DNA of 64,000 bases. Source: Carposina sasakii. Taxonomy: Eukaryota; Arthropoda; Insecta; Lepidoptera; Carposinidae. How positions within the stretch are numbered: position 1 is the first letter of the stretch; every line of letters starts with the position of its first letter. The position numbers and the translations under genes were made by a program. Below are positions 46,511 to 57,603 of the stretch, one piece after another. The stretch spans positions 2,604,001 through 2,668,000 of the forward strand of contig CP053161.1 of NCBI GenBank assembly GCA_014607495.2, written 5' to 3'. The notes beneath the pieces were generated by a model. That model did no database searches, was not told where the DNA came from, and saw nothing but the letters and a program-made list of their open reading frames with translations.

Positions 46511-48554
46511 GGGCGCCAACAGGGAATATGCATAAAAAAATTATAAGTAGGTACCTACAGACTTGGTTTTATATTTTTTTCGTAGGCTACGTGATTTGTT
46601 TGCAGAGAGATAAGAAGTATTACAGCGTAAGTACCTACTGTCGAATCATATAAATAAGGCATTAAGTAGGTAGGTACTAGTGGCGTTTATTGTTATGAAA
46701 TAGTTGGAAAATGCAAGTAACATGTGACATCATTTTGTAGATACCTATGTACACATAATATTTGCTAAGCTAATAGTACTCAAGGTAAGTATGGTAGATA
46801 AAAAAATTGCATCATAGGCGCCAAAATTAATCAACTGATAAAAAAGTCTGAATAAGAGAACGATGAGTCTAACCTATAGATAAGTGATTTTTAATATATG
46901 TAGCGGAGCCATCTATCGGATGTAAGACAGAACCATAGTCCATTAGAAATACTAGAATGCGATATCGAAATTTCTCAGAATGATTGGTATATACATGGGA
47001 CCAAACAATAACTAGTGGCCCGGTGGGGCCGGAAGCGCTTCCCTTTTCACCAACCCCATACTTTAACATACTTAGATATAAAAAAATGGTTAGTCAGAAA
47101 TAGTTATTTTTTAAGAACATACGCTTGCTCAGTTAAGGCAACAATTATTGAAATTTTCCTTACCCAAAAATCGTTACAGGGAGAGGCAAATCCCCAGTCC
47201 AACATCAGAGCTTTAGATCTAAAACTCACGATTTCGTTTAATAGATCGTAAATACTTTCTAAAATTGGTGTGGTATGTTAAAAGAAAGCCCGAGCTTGCA
47301 CAAGAAACTGGGCTATATTTAAACCGGCACGTGGCTTTGGGCACTTCGTCGGCAGGTGGTTATTGTTGCCATTGCCAAGCTCGGTCTTAAAGCATTTCTG
47401 GACGTTTGATACAAATTGCGGTTGAGCTCTTCTGATGAGATTTTAAAGCAGGATTATTTCTATAGTGCAAGCAAGATACCGGTATAGAGCTTTGTAGAAA
47501 TAATCACTATGGAAGCTTCGCTGATCTTTTTGCCATAAACCCGCTTATACGAGTATAGGTACTCGTAGGTTATAGAGTATAGGAATAACAATTTTTACGA
47601 GTGACATCAAAGTTCGCAATTATCAATAAATTTGCTCCGTTAGGAAGCTTTCATTTAGCCCGCTCGGTAAAAGACGCGATGTAGTCTCTGACGCTCTGTT
47701 GGAGGAAATGTTTGATTTTGAAGGGTAGGTACCCTTGATGGAAATTTTAACTTCCGAATAGTGATGATACAATTAAATATAAAATGTTTGATACGAGTAT
47801 CTTGTAAAATTGTAAGTACATTATCTAACACCTCTAATAAGTATCCCATAGATATTATTCCTTGTAGGAATACTTTTCCAGTCCTGTCCTGTCACATTAA
47901 CGTCTCACTAACGCATCTGACAACGCATAACATAGTTTAGGCAGGTGCTTTGCTACTTCAGCTGCTGGCAATTAATTTTGAGAAACCCACCTTAATGTAA
48001 TATTTTGTCGCTCACTCACAGTTAAAATGAAATTAACGTATGCATATGTTAATGTAGATAAGCGTATTACTAATGCTATCCTGTTTTTAATTAGGTATAT
48101 GTACTTCATATTTTGGCCATGAATACATTACATCAGCTCCCATTTTGTGATAATAATTTAACTTAATAGTCAATTTATAAATTGTAAGAATAATTTATAA
48201 AATAGGTCTTGTATCTTATGTCATTTTTTGTCTCTACAGCTGTGTTGAATAAATGCTCTGCGCAGCTTATACATGTTCTTTTAACCTAAGAGACCATTGT
48301 CATAATGTTCACATACGCTCATCACATCAGGCCTTGGTCGAAGTCAATGCGAGGTCATCCAACTAGGTATGTTAATGCAATGGCATTTTTAAATTTGCTC
48401 TTAATAAATAAATAAATGGGTAAAATGGGTAGTTGAATGGGTAAAACATAAAATATATTGTGATTGCTAATACATGGGTACTTACGGTACGAGTATGGTA
48501 TCAAGCGTAGCTGGGAAGGCATAGAGTAATCTATGTGGGAAGGTTACCTGGTCT
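46511..48554. other. No gene recognised
   Basis: Contains a short piece 'ataggcgccaaaattaat' (46816) reminiscent of the foldback arm at 9260-9280; otherwise nothing supportable. Confidence 0.45.
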
Positions 48555-48690
48555 GTTAGATGGAGGGACGACCTAGTCAGCACCGCGGGTACCTGCTTGA
48601 TGCAGACCGCTTTTAAGTCGAAGTGAAGATCGTTTATGGAGACTTATGTTCTGTCTGCAGTGGACTTAAATAGCTGAAATGATTAAGCAA
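48555..48690 (+). pseudogene. LINE ORF2 C-terminal remnant
   Basis: From 48560 one frame reads RWRDDLVSTAGTCLMQTAFK, a stop, then RSFMETYV, matching 'RWxDDIxxxAGxxWMxxAxDRxxWRxLxEAYV' at the end of LINE ORF2. One in-frame stop and no polymerase domain. Confidence 0.72.
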
Positions 48691-48837
48691 ATTGTAAGTA
48701 AGAGCATAGAGGGATATCTTAATAAATGTTATTCCTCTATGGTAAGAGACACCAATTGACCAGTAAACACCGCAAGTAATTGGCCACAAGCTCAAAAGGG
48801 ATCCTAACCATATGCCAAGGCAAGCCCTAAACTAGAA

Positions 48838-49110
48838 TCCTCAAGGAAAGCGTAAGCGTGGCCGCCCTAAGCAAACCTGTGGGGTAAGCACGAACCTTTA
48901 ACGCGGCGGCGTAACGATAGCGACTCGATAGCAAAATCTATGTGATTTGATAGTTGGACGATAGCGTTACGGTCTATCGAGAGGTTCGTGCTTACCATTT
49001 TGTTGGCGGACGATCATCGCAGACGCGAAAGGGGGGATATGAAACATGAAGATCAAAGTTGAGTGTGGAAACCCTCTGCCTCATCTAGGGACACAGGCCC
49101 TGAGGTAAGT
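48838..49110 (+). pseudogene. Second LINE C-terminal remnant, split by a palindromic insert
   Basis: GKRKRGRPKQTC lies directly left of the insert at 48883-48996, and WRTIIADAKG-like sequence plus 'ctctgcctcatctagggacacaggccctgaggtaag' lies right of it. Together they fit the 'RGRPKxTWRRTxxAxxxxxG...LC' end of another LINE ORF2. Different subfamily from the remnant at 48555. Confidence 0.6.
48883..48996. mobile_element. 114-bp near-palindromic insert (MITE)
   Basis: Ends GGTAAGCACGAACCT and AGGTTCGTGCTTACC are perfect inverted copies. The interior ('cgtaacgatagcgactcgatag' against 'ctatcgtt..gcgttacggtctatcgag') also pairs with gaps. It interrupts a LINE remnant. Confidence 0.8.
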
Positions 49111-49114
49111 CTAA

Positions 49115-50499
49115 TTTGTAAGTATATTATAGATACATATTATAGAAATCATATTTTTTTTACAATTTACCCGTTTAAAACGATTTAACCTACATTATGA
49201 CGATAAAGAAATCTGTTCCAGTTTAATTGAGTTAATACAAGGCCGTCCAATGCTGTCCATACTGCCAGCTCAGGCGCTTGCATGTTATTTAATTAAGTAA
49301 GAAGATAAAACTAAAATTAAGAAAATATAAAACTCTGTAGCTACATGAGATTTCATGAGAAGGATAAAGAGATTGAATGGTGGCTATTTTAAGAAATATG
49401 TATAGCTACACGTGGATAGATTTCAGGTACCTAATGTACATTATCCAAAGCAAATTGTTAAGCGCCCTACAGTCATAATTATCGGTCTTATTAACTGCAG
49501 CACCATCCAATTCAGTGCAGTTGATCCTTCAACTGATGTTTCACACTAACTGCCAGTTGTCATTCTAGAGATTGAGATAGGAAAGCAGACTATGTATTTT
49601 ACTCCAAAATTGTGTGTGAGTAGAACTGAAGAATTAATTTGAGATAAGAAGTTATGTGAATTTGAGGATCTCTAGTACCTATTGAAATTGGACGTAACAA
49701 AAATCCGTTGCCCTTGATTCATCGATATGAATTCTAAAGCGAAGTTATATTCTGTGGTGCACTTAAGGAAAATAGGTTTTCCTTTATCATTTTACTTCAT
49801 GATGGCAATAGGTAAATGCTAGATAAGTGTACATTTAAATAAGCAGATAAATTTGCTCTCCGTGACACAGAAAAGAAACGAGTTTACGTCCATAACGCAC
49901 AGGTTATCGGTGAATGCATGGACCTAATAATAGTTTCACGTAGCCTCGTATCTGGGACACATATGCCACCGGCAAGCTGGTGGTAAAGCCTGCAATACAC
50001 AAGAACTGCCGTATAGAATAATCGATACAAGGTGATTTATAGATTTATTGATATAGCTTTATCTATTAAAACTTGATAGTTAGAAGTAGATTAATAGGTC
50101 TTTCTTTTTCTTTTCGATCTTTACCTGAAATCCTGGAGCGAAAGAAATCGTCCTAGCCTGGTGAAAATAATCTTTAAAATGAAAAAAGTTTGTTACTGTA
50201 AAAAAGACTGCAAATTATCAGAGTTAAGATTATTTCCTGACATAATTTAATCTTTGGTTTGTAGTTAGTACGTGCCTCTACATCTTGCGGACACAGAACA
50301 AGTCTTTGTAGTAGGTCTTACAAGTTATTGCTAAATATGCAAGTGATTTATTGAAAAGGTAGGTAATGAATACTTACACCTATTTCAATTTAATATACAT
50401 GTATGTATTCAAATAATATGCATAGGGTTCAAAAAGACTGTTAAACGACTAAGTAGATAGGTAGGTATGTGTTGAAATTCAAAACAGTTTTGTAAAGCG
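49115..50499. other. No gene left of the Harbinger
   Basis: AT-rich host or old repeat DNA; short frames only. Confidence 0.5.
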
Positions 50500-50502
50500 T
50501 AA

Positions 50503-50548
50503 GGGTCAATTCATACTAGCGCAGAGTCGAAGCGCATCGAAGCGTCAA
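50503..50548 (+). repeat. Left terminal inverted repeat of Harbinger
   Basis: 46 bp that match the reverse complement of 53519-53564 without a mismatch. The match ends where the two sides diverge after 'gcgtcaa'. A TAA copy lies immediately outside at 50500-50502. Confidence 0.96.
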
Positions 50549-50619
50549 TCCGAAACTTAATATAGCAAATTCACCCTTATTTCCACAATGTAATGCACAT
50601 ATTTCTTCCAAGGAAAAAA

Positions 50620-50720
50620 AAAGACGCGCGAATTCACGCACATTCGAGGGAATTCGCGCGCCTGCGCGCGAGTAACTCTGATTGGTGCGCGCGCATTCGC
50701 GCGAAGCCAAGCGGCTATTA
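50620..50720. repeat. GC-rich subterminal repeats, left end of Harbinger
   Basis: Several overlapping CGCG-rich near-palindromes built on GAATTCGCGCG and GCGCGCATTCGCGCG, very unlike the AT-rich surroundings. A related motif with TACGCGCGCATTCGTGCG lies at the other end (about 53450-53500). Subterminal repeats of this kind are usual binding sites for Harbinger Myb-like or transposase proteins; binding by the MADF partner here is inferred. Confidence 0.65.
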
Positions 50721-50794
50721 GGCGAACTACGCGCCGTCTGGTCAGTCGGCAATCGGAATCGGACGGAAACTGTCTTGTGTCGAAGTGAATCACA

Positions 50795-50930
50795 ATGGAA
50801 AACGACGAGAAATTAATTTATTTGGTCCAAAAATACGAATGTTTATTTAATTCGAAGTCCAAACATTATAGCGACAAAAATTCAAAAAGTAATGCGTGGG
50901 AAAAAGTTAGCAGTGAATTGAAACTACCTG
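50795..50930 (+). CDS. MADF-BESS protein of Harbinger, exon 1
   Basis: First coding exon (136 nt, 45 codons plus one base) of the accessory DNA-binding protein of the transposon. The ATG at 50795 lies 292 bp inside the left end and starts MENDEKLIYLVQKYECLF. The exon holds the first half of a MADF domain, the Myb/SANT-like DNA-binding fold: the LIYLV helix, the paired aromatic and basic residues, and the conserved W in SNAWEKVSSEL. It ends at a consensus donor, CCTG|GTAAGT, at 50930/50931. Joining to exon 2 keeps the frame and completes the domain. In PIF/Harbinger elements such Myb-like or MADF partners take the transposase to the nucleus and the transposon ends; that role is inferred here from the family. 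Confidence 0.9.
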
Positions 50931-51102
50931 GTAAGTACTAAGTATTTATTATTATTACACATGTTTTCGCTTCCGTGCGACGTTGCCAGCTCACATGCTG
51001 GCGCGTCGTAAAGCGGCGCAAAAACAAACCATTTACGTCAAGAAGTAACATGTAATTTCACACATTTAATATATATAATATTTTATAATCTTGTCCTATT
51101 AC

Positions 51103-52015
51103 TTAACATCGTGTTATCTTTTCATTTTGCCATGATACTGCCCCATGCTCAGAAATGAAATAGGACTTAAAGATCTCTCTAATCTCCATGGCATCCACGT
51201 TTTGATTACCGGTTATGTCCATGTTTTGACTGTCAACGGAATAATTTTGTAAAATGCTGTTATTGGGCACGGCAATGTCTTCCGACACAAAATCTTCCAT
51301 AATATAATTATGCAGACACGTGCATGCAAGAATCATGGTATCTAAATACTTTGGTTGCATTCTTATACGTTTTTGAAATACTTCAAATTTTTGTTGTAAT
51401 ATTCCGAAGGCACTTTCCACAATACGCCTTGCTCGGCTTAAACGATAATTATAGATTTTCTTCTGGCTATTGTTTAACAGCTCACTACCAGGATAAGGTC
51501 TCATAATATGTTCAGACAAAGGGAATGCTTCGTCGCCAACAAAAACATAAGGAACTGTGTTTGTCATACCTGGCAAGTTTTTATTAGGCGGTATACTAAT
51601 CATATTATTTTGTAATAGTTGGCCGAATTTGGAACTGCTCAATATGCCGCTATCGTGATTACGTCCATATGCTCCAATGTCTACTATAATGAATTTATAT
51701 TTAGCGTCAGCAACAGCTAACAAGACAGTGCTGAAAAACTTTTTATAATTGTAGTACAGACTTCCGCTGTTCCAGGGTGCCCTTATATTGACATGCTTTC
51801 CGTCGATCGCTCCTATACAATTGGGAAAATTCCATAGAATTCTAAAATCTTCCTCGATTTTAATCTATGACTCTAGCGTTGGTTTTGGCATAACAAGAGG
51901 CTGTAAATATTTCCATATTGCAGCACAAATTTCATGTACAATTGTGCAAACTGTACTATAGCCCATGCGATAATTATGAGCCAGTGATTTGCAACTAATA
52001 GCAGTAGTTAGAAAC
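51103..52015 (-). pseudogene. PIF/Harbinger transposase, exon 2 (catalytic, one stop)
   Basis: Catalytic exon (913 nt) after an acceptor TTACAG at 52016. The spliced reading is 404 codons. It holds the DDE_Tnp_4 RNase H-like nuclease: first Asp in GAIDGKHVNI (about residue 172), second in GRNHDSGIL (about 222), and Glu in RIVESAFGILQQKFEVF (about 301), followed by the C-terminal CTCLHNYIMEDF helix. Codon 151, just before this core, is TAG (plus-strand 51865-51867) in ...TLES*IKIEEDF; related proteins usually have W there, so a TGG-to-TAG change is likely. No frameshift is seen. The stop is at 51103; an ATTAAA (plus-strand 51065-51070) follows. Without readthrough the product would lack its nuclease, so I call it a very young pseudogene. 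The exon lies inside the MADF-BESS intron. Confidence 0.9.
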
Positions 52016-52088
52016 CTGTAACAAAGTATTAATATTATAAAGTATAAAAGTATTAATTAAGTACATATATTTAATTTGTTTTTTTCAG

Positions 52089-52852
52089 TGGCTGAATGTC
52101 AGAAACAATGGAAGAAACTACGTGATTGCTATAAAAAGGCTCTAAGATTAAGACAATATAAAAGCGGATCTGCGCGAAAAAATGAAAAACCAATTAAATT
52201 TGAGAAGGAGTTGGAATTTTTAAAACCCTACCTCCAGGACAAACCACAAACATCAAACCTAGGTTGTTCTGAAGATAGTTTAGACATAAACACGGAAGAT
52301 AACACAATGATAGAGTCACCAGCACCACCATCAGATGGCATGCAAAGTCCACGCTCTGATTCATCGTTGTCAAATTATAGCACCAGAAAAAAATCACTGC
52401 CCCTATCGCAGCTATTATTCACACAATATCTCGAAGCCAAAGAAAAGAAAGAAGATCCATTAGATGTGTTTTTTTTATCAATGAGTGGAACAGTAAAAAA
52501 AATGCCTGTATCAATACAAGCCGAATTAAAGAAGTTAATACTTGGCCTAGTTACCGACGCAGAAGTAAAACTTGCCTCAGAGGAAAGAAACGATACTCCA
52601 CCATCTCTGATTAACTACTATGAAACACAACAACAGCGGCCACTTAAAACTACTCAGCAAAATTATTATCCGCCATCTACTTCAACTTACATCCCATCCA
52701 CCATGACCATTCAACAAAATCCAAATACATTCGATACCAGTTTGGTCCCACCACCATCACCTTACGTACCACAGCCGATTTCAACAATGCAGCATCAGCG
52801 GCAACCGAATTTAGATGAAATCGAAGACTATTTGCAAAAAGTTGACAAATAG
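52089..52852 (+). CDS. MADF-BESS protein of Harbinger, exon 2
   Basis: Second coding exon (764 nt), after a pyrimidine-rich acceptor ending TTTTTCAG at 52088. With exon 1 it gives an uninterrupted 299-residue protein. Residues 46-95 finish the MADF domain (AECQKQWKKLRDCYKKALR, then the FEKELEFLKPYL helix). About residues 168-205 form a clear BESS protein-interaction motif, DVFFLSMSGTVKKMPVSIQA followed by a hydrophobic helix. Between them is an acidic and Ser/Pro-rich linker; the C-terminus is rich in Gln, Pro and Thr. The stop is at 52850-52852 and an AATAAA lies at 52936-52941. The whole exon sits inside the transposase intron on the opposite strand. Unlike the transposase this gene has no visible lesion. 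Confidence 0.93.
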
Positions 52853-53081
52853 TAATAATTCATTAATTCATTATTATTGACCTTAGAAATTATGATTCTA
52901 CATGGCAAATAATTACCTATATAAGAATTTTTTAAAATAAAGAATTTCAAATATAAGCTTGTTTATTTATTATATTGGTTAACTTTTCTATCAGCTTTAC
53001 CGTAAGTAAGAGTTTAAATATCTTCTTGTTATTCTTATTAGTTATATTTATATAAAAATTACAAAAAGACGTAAAACTCAC

Positions 53082-53383
53082 CTTAAGCAGACTGATATTC
53101 GCTCTTCAACGGAAATGGGTATCGTTAATTTAGTTTCTTGTTTTACAGTGTGTGGCTTCAAAATATTGACCAAGTTTACAAATTGATCATAGTTCATTTT
53201 ATAATAGTCGTAATAAATACTTGGGTACAGATATAAATCTGCGCAAAAAGAAATGAATTCACCAGATATACGTCTTTTCTTCCACAAGTCGTGAACTCCA
53301 AAATTTCGCAATTTTCTTTTTTCTGCGTTTTCTTCTTCAACTTCTGATATAAGCAACATCATAGCAAGATCAATGTCAACCAT
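53082..53383 (-). CDS. PIF/Harbinger transposase, exon 1
   Basis: First coding exon (302 nt), read leftwards from the ATG at 53383, which is 181 bp inside the right terminus. It encodes about 100 residues (MVDIDLAMMLLISEVEEENA...), with the basic segment HDLWKKRRISGEF and the Harbinger N-terminal helical region ending SVEERISVCLR. It stops at a consensus donor, TTAAG|GTGAGT (53082/53081). Splicing across a 1,066-bp intron restores the codon as R and gives ...CLRFLTTAIS, matching the LRFLATG-type motif usual at this point in the family. This exon lies just outside the opposite-strand MADF-BESS exon 2 and its poly(A) signal. Confidence 0.88.
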
Positions 53384-53444
53384 TTTATACGAGTTTCAAC
53401 AACGAGATTCAACTGGCAACTGGTGTCCATCACTAATGCCACGA

Positions 53445-53515
53445 AAAAGCGCGAGAATGCTCACTAATTCACGCGAATACGCGCGCATTCGTGCGACTTC
53501 GCTTTGATTGTGAGG
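53445..53515. repeat. GC-rich subterminal repeats, right end of Harbinger
   Basis: Counterpart of the left cluster, containing CACGCGAATACGCGCGCATTCGTGCG-like overlapping motifs 5 to 70 bp inside the right TIR. It also forms the region upstream of the transposase ATG, so it may act as promoter as well as binding site. Confidence 0.6.
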
Positions 53516-53518
53516 AAT

Positions 53519-53564
53519 TTGACGCTTCGATGCGCTTCGACTCTGCGCTAGTATGAATTGACCC
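53519..53564 (-). repeat. Right terminal inverted repeat of Harbinger
   Basis: Exact inverted copy of the left end (46/46). The second TAA target-site copy follows at 53565-53567. Confidence 0.96.
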
Positions 53565-53567
53565 TAA

Positions 53568-55819
53568 TTCACTCGGAATATAATTTTAAATATAAAAAGT
53601 AAAAGGGAAAACTAGTAGGTAGGTAGGTACTCCAAAAATAATAAGTACCAAAGTAAAATAATTTTTATTTCATCATTTATGCATTCGTAAAAACGTTTAT
53701 CAGTTCAATAAAAATAACCCATTTCCATTTTATAAAATAGTAATTTACCACAAATGTGTTGTATATCTGATACTTCATTCTTATATTACTTTCTACTGGC
53801 CATTTATTTTGCAAGTTTCTATAGCTTAGTGGTCCTTAGTCTTAGTAAAGTGGAGATGACTGTGATTGGAAAATTTTAATGGTTAATTTGAAAAACGTGG
53901 AGATACATGTGTATTTAACTATAGCTTGTCAGTAGGTTAATTAAGTATCTAGGTCTAGACATCTAAGTATAGACATCTTTCTATATCGCGATAAAGCTCA
54001 TAAAGTTAAGAAACAATATTGCATCTCCTATTAAGATGAAACCAATAAGGCCACGGTAAAACGCAGAGCTCACTAATATCAGCTAAGTCTTTCTCTACCT
54101 ATTCGGGAGAGTACCTAAGGTAATACAATTAACAATGCAATCAGAACGGTGAACGTAAGATTGTTATTGATTATTTATTAACTTTTATGTCTTAAATCTC
54201 AAAAGGCGGTACACTCATGGTTATATTTATTAAGTTTCCCGAAAGATAGTGACATTTACGTCTTGCATTGTGGAATCTTTATAACATTTAACATTACTTG
54301 CACTTAGCTCATAGTAGCTAACCAGGTTTGTTCAAGAGCTGAACACTACATGCCTTCTTCCTCTCTTTTTATAGCATGAACTTTTCTACGCTGCGTAGCG
54401 TTGGTAACGCTGTCGACTCGCAAGCAATATCTACGAGTTTTGACAAAGTAACAATAGCTCGTATTACCGAAATGTTCGTGTTTGCCCCACTGTCTGCCTA
54501 AGTTACTTTACCGTATGCAAATTATTTTTGGTCTGTCAGATTAAGCGTAGATAATGTTCTATTCATTCATTCATTAGTTCAGAAACTTGTAACAATACCT
54601 TACTACCCGCAATCCCGCATACCTACTTGTTCTCAAACCGTGTTCTACAAAAGAATTTAGATAAACAGTACATTGCCTAAATTTAACAGATGTTCTATAC
54701 AATTTGCTGTAATATGTAATTTTTAAACAGTGACTAACTTTAAATGCATTTTTGTAACACCAAAAGTGTCTAGAGCACCGGCAATTTGTCACGACGCATC
54801 CTTTGACTCCGATCTTGCTAGCTTTCATCTCAGCGCTGACAGATGACCAGGTCGACGCCAACAATTATCGGCTGCCCTTTGTCAGTTGAAAGGTTAGCTT
54901 CGTAACAAAAGCCCGAAGGTATCAAAGAACAGATGCCGCCATTGACTGACTGGTTGGTAACGAATCCATGAGTTTAATGGTCTCGCGTCTTGACTTTGTT
55001 GGATCAATGTATAGTGAGATTGGAATGCTATAGGCTTTATTTTTAGATTATTCGATACGTTTCCAACTACCTAGGAAGAGGTATTTGAACTCAAAGCTCA
55101 TTGGAGATTTCCAGAGAACGAAGAAATATTTGATTTTCTTTTAAACCATCTGCAATGAATTAATAATGAAGTCCTTCTATTAATTTTAAGGTCGTCGCTG
55201 AATCTAATGTTCTGATTTGAAACAATGATTATTGTGCAAGGTTCGTTGACCTGCAACATTCAATTGTTTATAGGTGTTTGTTTACTCGCGTGATGGTAGG
55301 TATGCATGCCTCGAAGAGCTGAAATCACGGATTAGTGAGTAGATATAAATCTAGGGCGAATATTTTATGCGCGTAACATTTAGTGCCGTCCTCCTTTTTG
55401 CCACTGTAACTGTTTTATTGTATAACCATTAGGTGTTCCAGTGCTGAGCATAGGACTTCCTTCCATAACTCTATCCTGGGCTACATTCGCCCACTCTGGC
55501 AATAACGAATCGAGATTATGTCATCGATTGATGATAATAACAAGAATATCATTACTAAAATAACGTGTACTAGACACATACAGATTGTCTGTTTGGTAGT
55601 GGATCGTTGGTCGTGGAGCTATTATAACTATAACATTATGTATGATCATTTTATGTGTATGACCATAGCTTATGATGACGCAGCAGATAGGCTCACTAGA
55701 TAATACAAACTTCCGTAGTACAAAGAACAACATTCTTTTTTCATACCCATATCTACGTATCTGGCGGAAGTCCTTTGACTCTTTATTTATCAGCAGCGGA
55801 GCGGCGCGGCGCGCGCGCA
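53568..55819. other. No gene right of the Harbinger
   Basis: AT-rich with short frames; no repeat partner noticed in the window. Confidence 0.5.
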
Positions 55820-55860
55820 CCGGATATAAACGAACTGTCAAACAAAAACGCGTCTGCGTT
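55820..55860 (+). promoter_or_regulatory. TATA-like site after a CpG-rich run
   Basis: 'GcggcgcggcgcgcgcgcaccggaTATAAAcgaactgtc', TATAAA at 55825-55830, with a T/G-rich stretch about 30 bp downstream. No ORF of note follows within 1 kb, so it may be coincidence. Confidence 0.18.
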
Positions 55861-55914
55861 TAGTGTATTCGCGCCCTATAAACTATTAGGGCTACCGCTA
55901 CCGTACTATCGATA

Positions 55915-56400
55915 AGGGCAGTAAGTACCAATTTTGTCAAATTTGAGTTAGTTATATATTTGAAATCAGCTCAAAAAGCTCTACAACATGATCTGATCCT
56001 TATTTTGATTACTTGCCGGGAACCTAATAATTTCGATAAGCATAATGGCAGTAAGTCTGATAAACGAGAACTCATCCTTAGTATTACGGCAGTAAAGTAT
56101 GCTTACGCCCAATTTTGTGGCACAACTCTAAGATTCATGTTTTAAGCTACTACTGATAATGGCAGTAACTAAAGGTACTGCGGTTACAACAAGTGACGCT
56201 CGTTTCCTACAAATCACGACATGCTTAAAGTATCAGCAGTAACTTTACATGCTGTGGATATAGTAAGTAATACCTTATATTTTACATGATTATAAAATCT
56301 TAGCTTAACAGGAGTAACTAGAGATACTGTTTTAATAATAAGCAACTTGTAGTACCATTGAAATAAATTGGAATAGTTTCAAATATAAGCAGTAAAAACA
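55915..56400 (+). repeat. Imperfect array with GGCAGTAAC motif every ~75 bp
   Basis: The motif (G)GCAGTAA(C/G/A)T begins at 55917, 56047, 56088, 56161, 56235, 56311 (variant ggagtaact) and 56389; the last five steps are 73, 74, 76 and 78 bp. It is usually preceded by 'ata(a)' or 'atc(a)'. The spacers have diverged almost completely. Related motifs occur at 56636 and inverted at about 56886. Confidence 0.5.
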
Positions 56401-57603
56401 TTAGTCCTTTATGTTTGTGCGTCAAACGGTTTAAACTTTTTGTATAGAATTGGCATTTGTTCCCATCCCAATAGAAATTTTGCAAAACTATATTCATCCC
56501 GGGTCCAAAAAGGATTCTAACGGTGGAAGAATTTTCGAAATCGGTCCAGTAGTTTCAGAGCATATTCACTGCAAACAAACAAATCAAAGTTTACCTACAA
56601 TATCAATACAGATATATATTAGATGCATAAAATATCAGCAGTAACTTGGTACTTACTGCGGTTATTCCTAGCAATAATTGTTTACGTCATTAATGAACGC
56701 CCTAAGTATAAACGGTTTCTCGTCATTTAAACACACTGTGTAAATAATAGGATAAAATTGATATGAGGAAAAGTGCATTAGGCTACAACAATCAAAAACA
56801 ACATTTTTGATAACTTTAAAAAAAGAAAAAGAAAAATGTGTCAAATTTTTTGGAAGCCATTTTCTCGAAACTATGCGAGATGTACTTACTGCTGTTATCG
56901 AAAGCACGGTAGTTACCAACATAATTGCTTATGGCTGCTACGTTTCTGCTAAGTATCTACCAGAATCCATTCTGGTATTAACAGCTTTTCCGTAACAAGT
57001 ATTGGTCCCATGTCCCACCATCCGTTAGGTACTAAACAAAAAAATCGTATTGTACGGGTGGTTCTTCGGTTCAAACCACTGACTGGGATATTCATATATG
57101 TATATTTGTCTACTGACAAGTCACACAAAGAGAGAACTTTGAGTTTAAACCTTGTTAGTAGAACAAAATGCAACAATAAAATAGCCCATCTAATTTTCAA
57201 TGATTCATTACTATCCTGCAATGATATCCTCTGAGCCTATAAATATTTTCTTTGTCACGCTCATCGGAAATAATCATGGTGTGTGACGATGTCGGCCAAG
57301 TGCGGGCATTTATTTATAGCTGTTCAGCCCTAGTGCATACACCAAACGTTAGCACGACCCACATAACGTATCGACCTTTACTGAAGCATGTAAACATAGG
57401 ACTTAATGATAAGTAAATAGCTGATTATGATAACACAAAAACCGTTAGATAAGCACTTAAACATATACTTACTGTTAAAATACTAAGTACATACAGTAAG
57501 TACATAAGATATTGATCTATGCCCTTTAAATAGTGCAGACTATGTATCTATAGATAGGTAAGTCACCAATTGCTTAGGTGGGTAATGCTAGCTGAAGTTA
57601 ATC

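Larger units (their letters stand above)
50503..53564. mobile_element. Complete PIF/Harbinger DNA transposon with two genes
   Basis: A 3,062-bp element bounded by perfect 46-bp terminal inverted repeats (50503-50548 and 53519-53564), starting GGGTCAATTCATACTAGCGC. Direct TAA copies flank it at 50500-50502 and 53565-53567, the 3-bp TWA target duplication typical of PIF/Harbinger. Inside are the two proteins expected of the superfamily: a DDE transposase on the minus strand and a DNA-binding partner, here of MADF-BESS type, on the plus strand. Each gene begins near one end and runs inward. GC-rich subterminal repeats lie next to both TIRs. The identical TIRs argue for a recent insertion, but the transposase has one in-frame stop, so this copy is probably not self-sufficient. 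Seen directly: TIRs, duplication, ORFs. From family knowledge: superfamily and two-protein requirement. Confidence 0.96.

Noticed and set aside
51324..51506. Plus-strand ORF over transposase exon 2
   Set aside because: Shadow of the DDE frame on the minus strand.
52194..52397. Minus-strand ORF over the MADF exon
   Set aside because: Shadow of the well-supported plus-strand exon.
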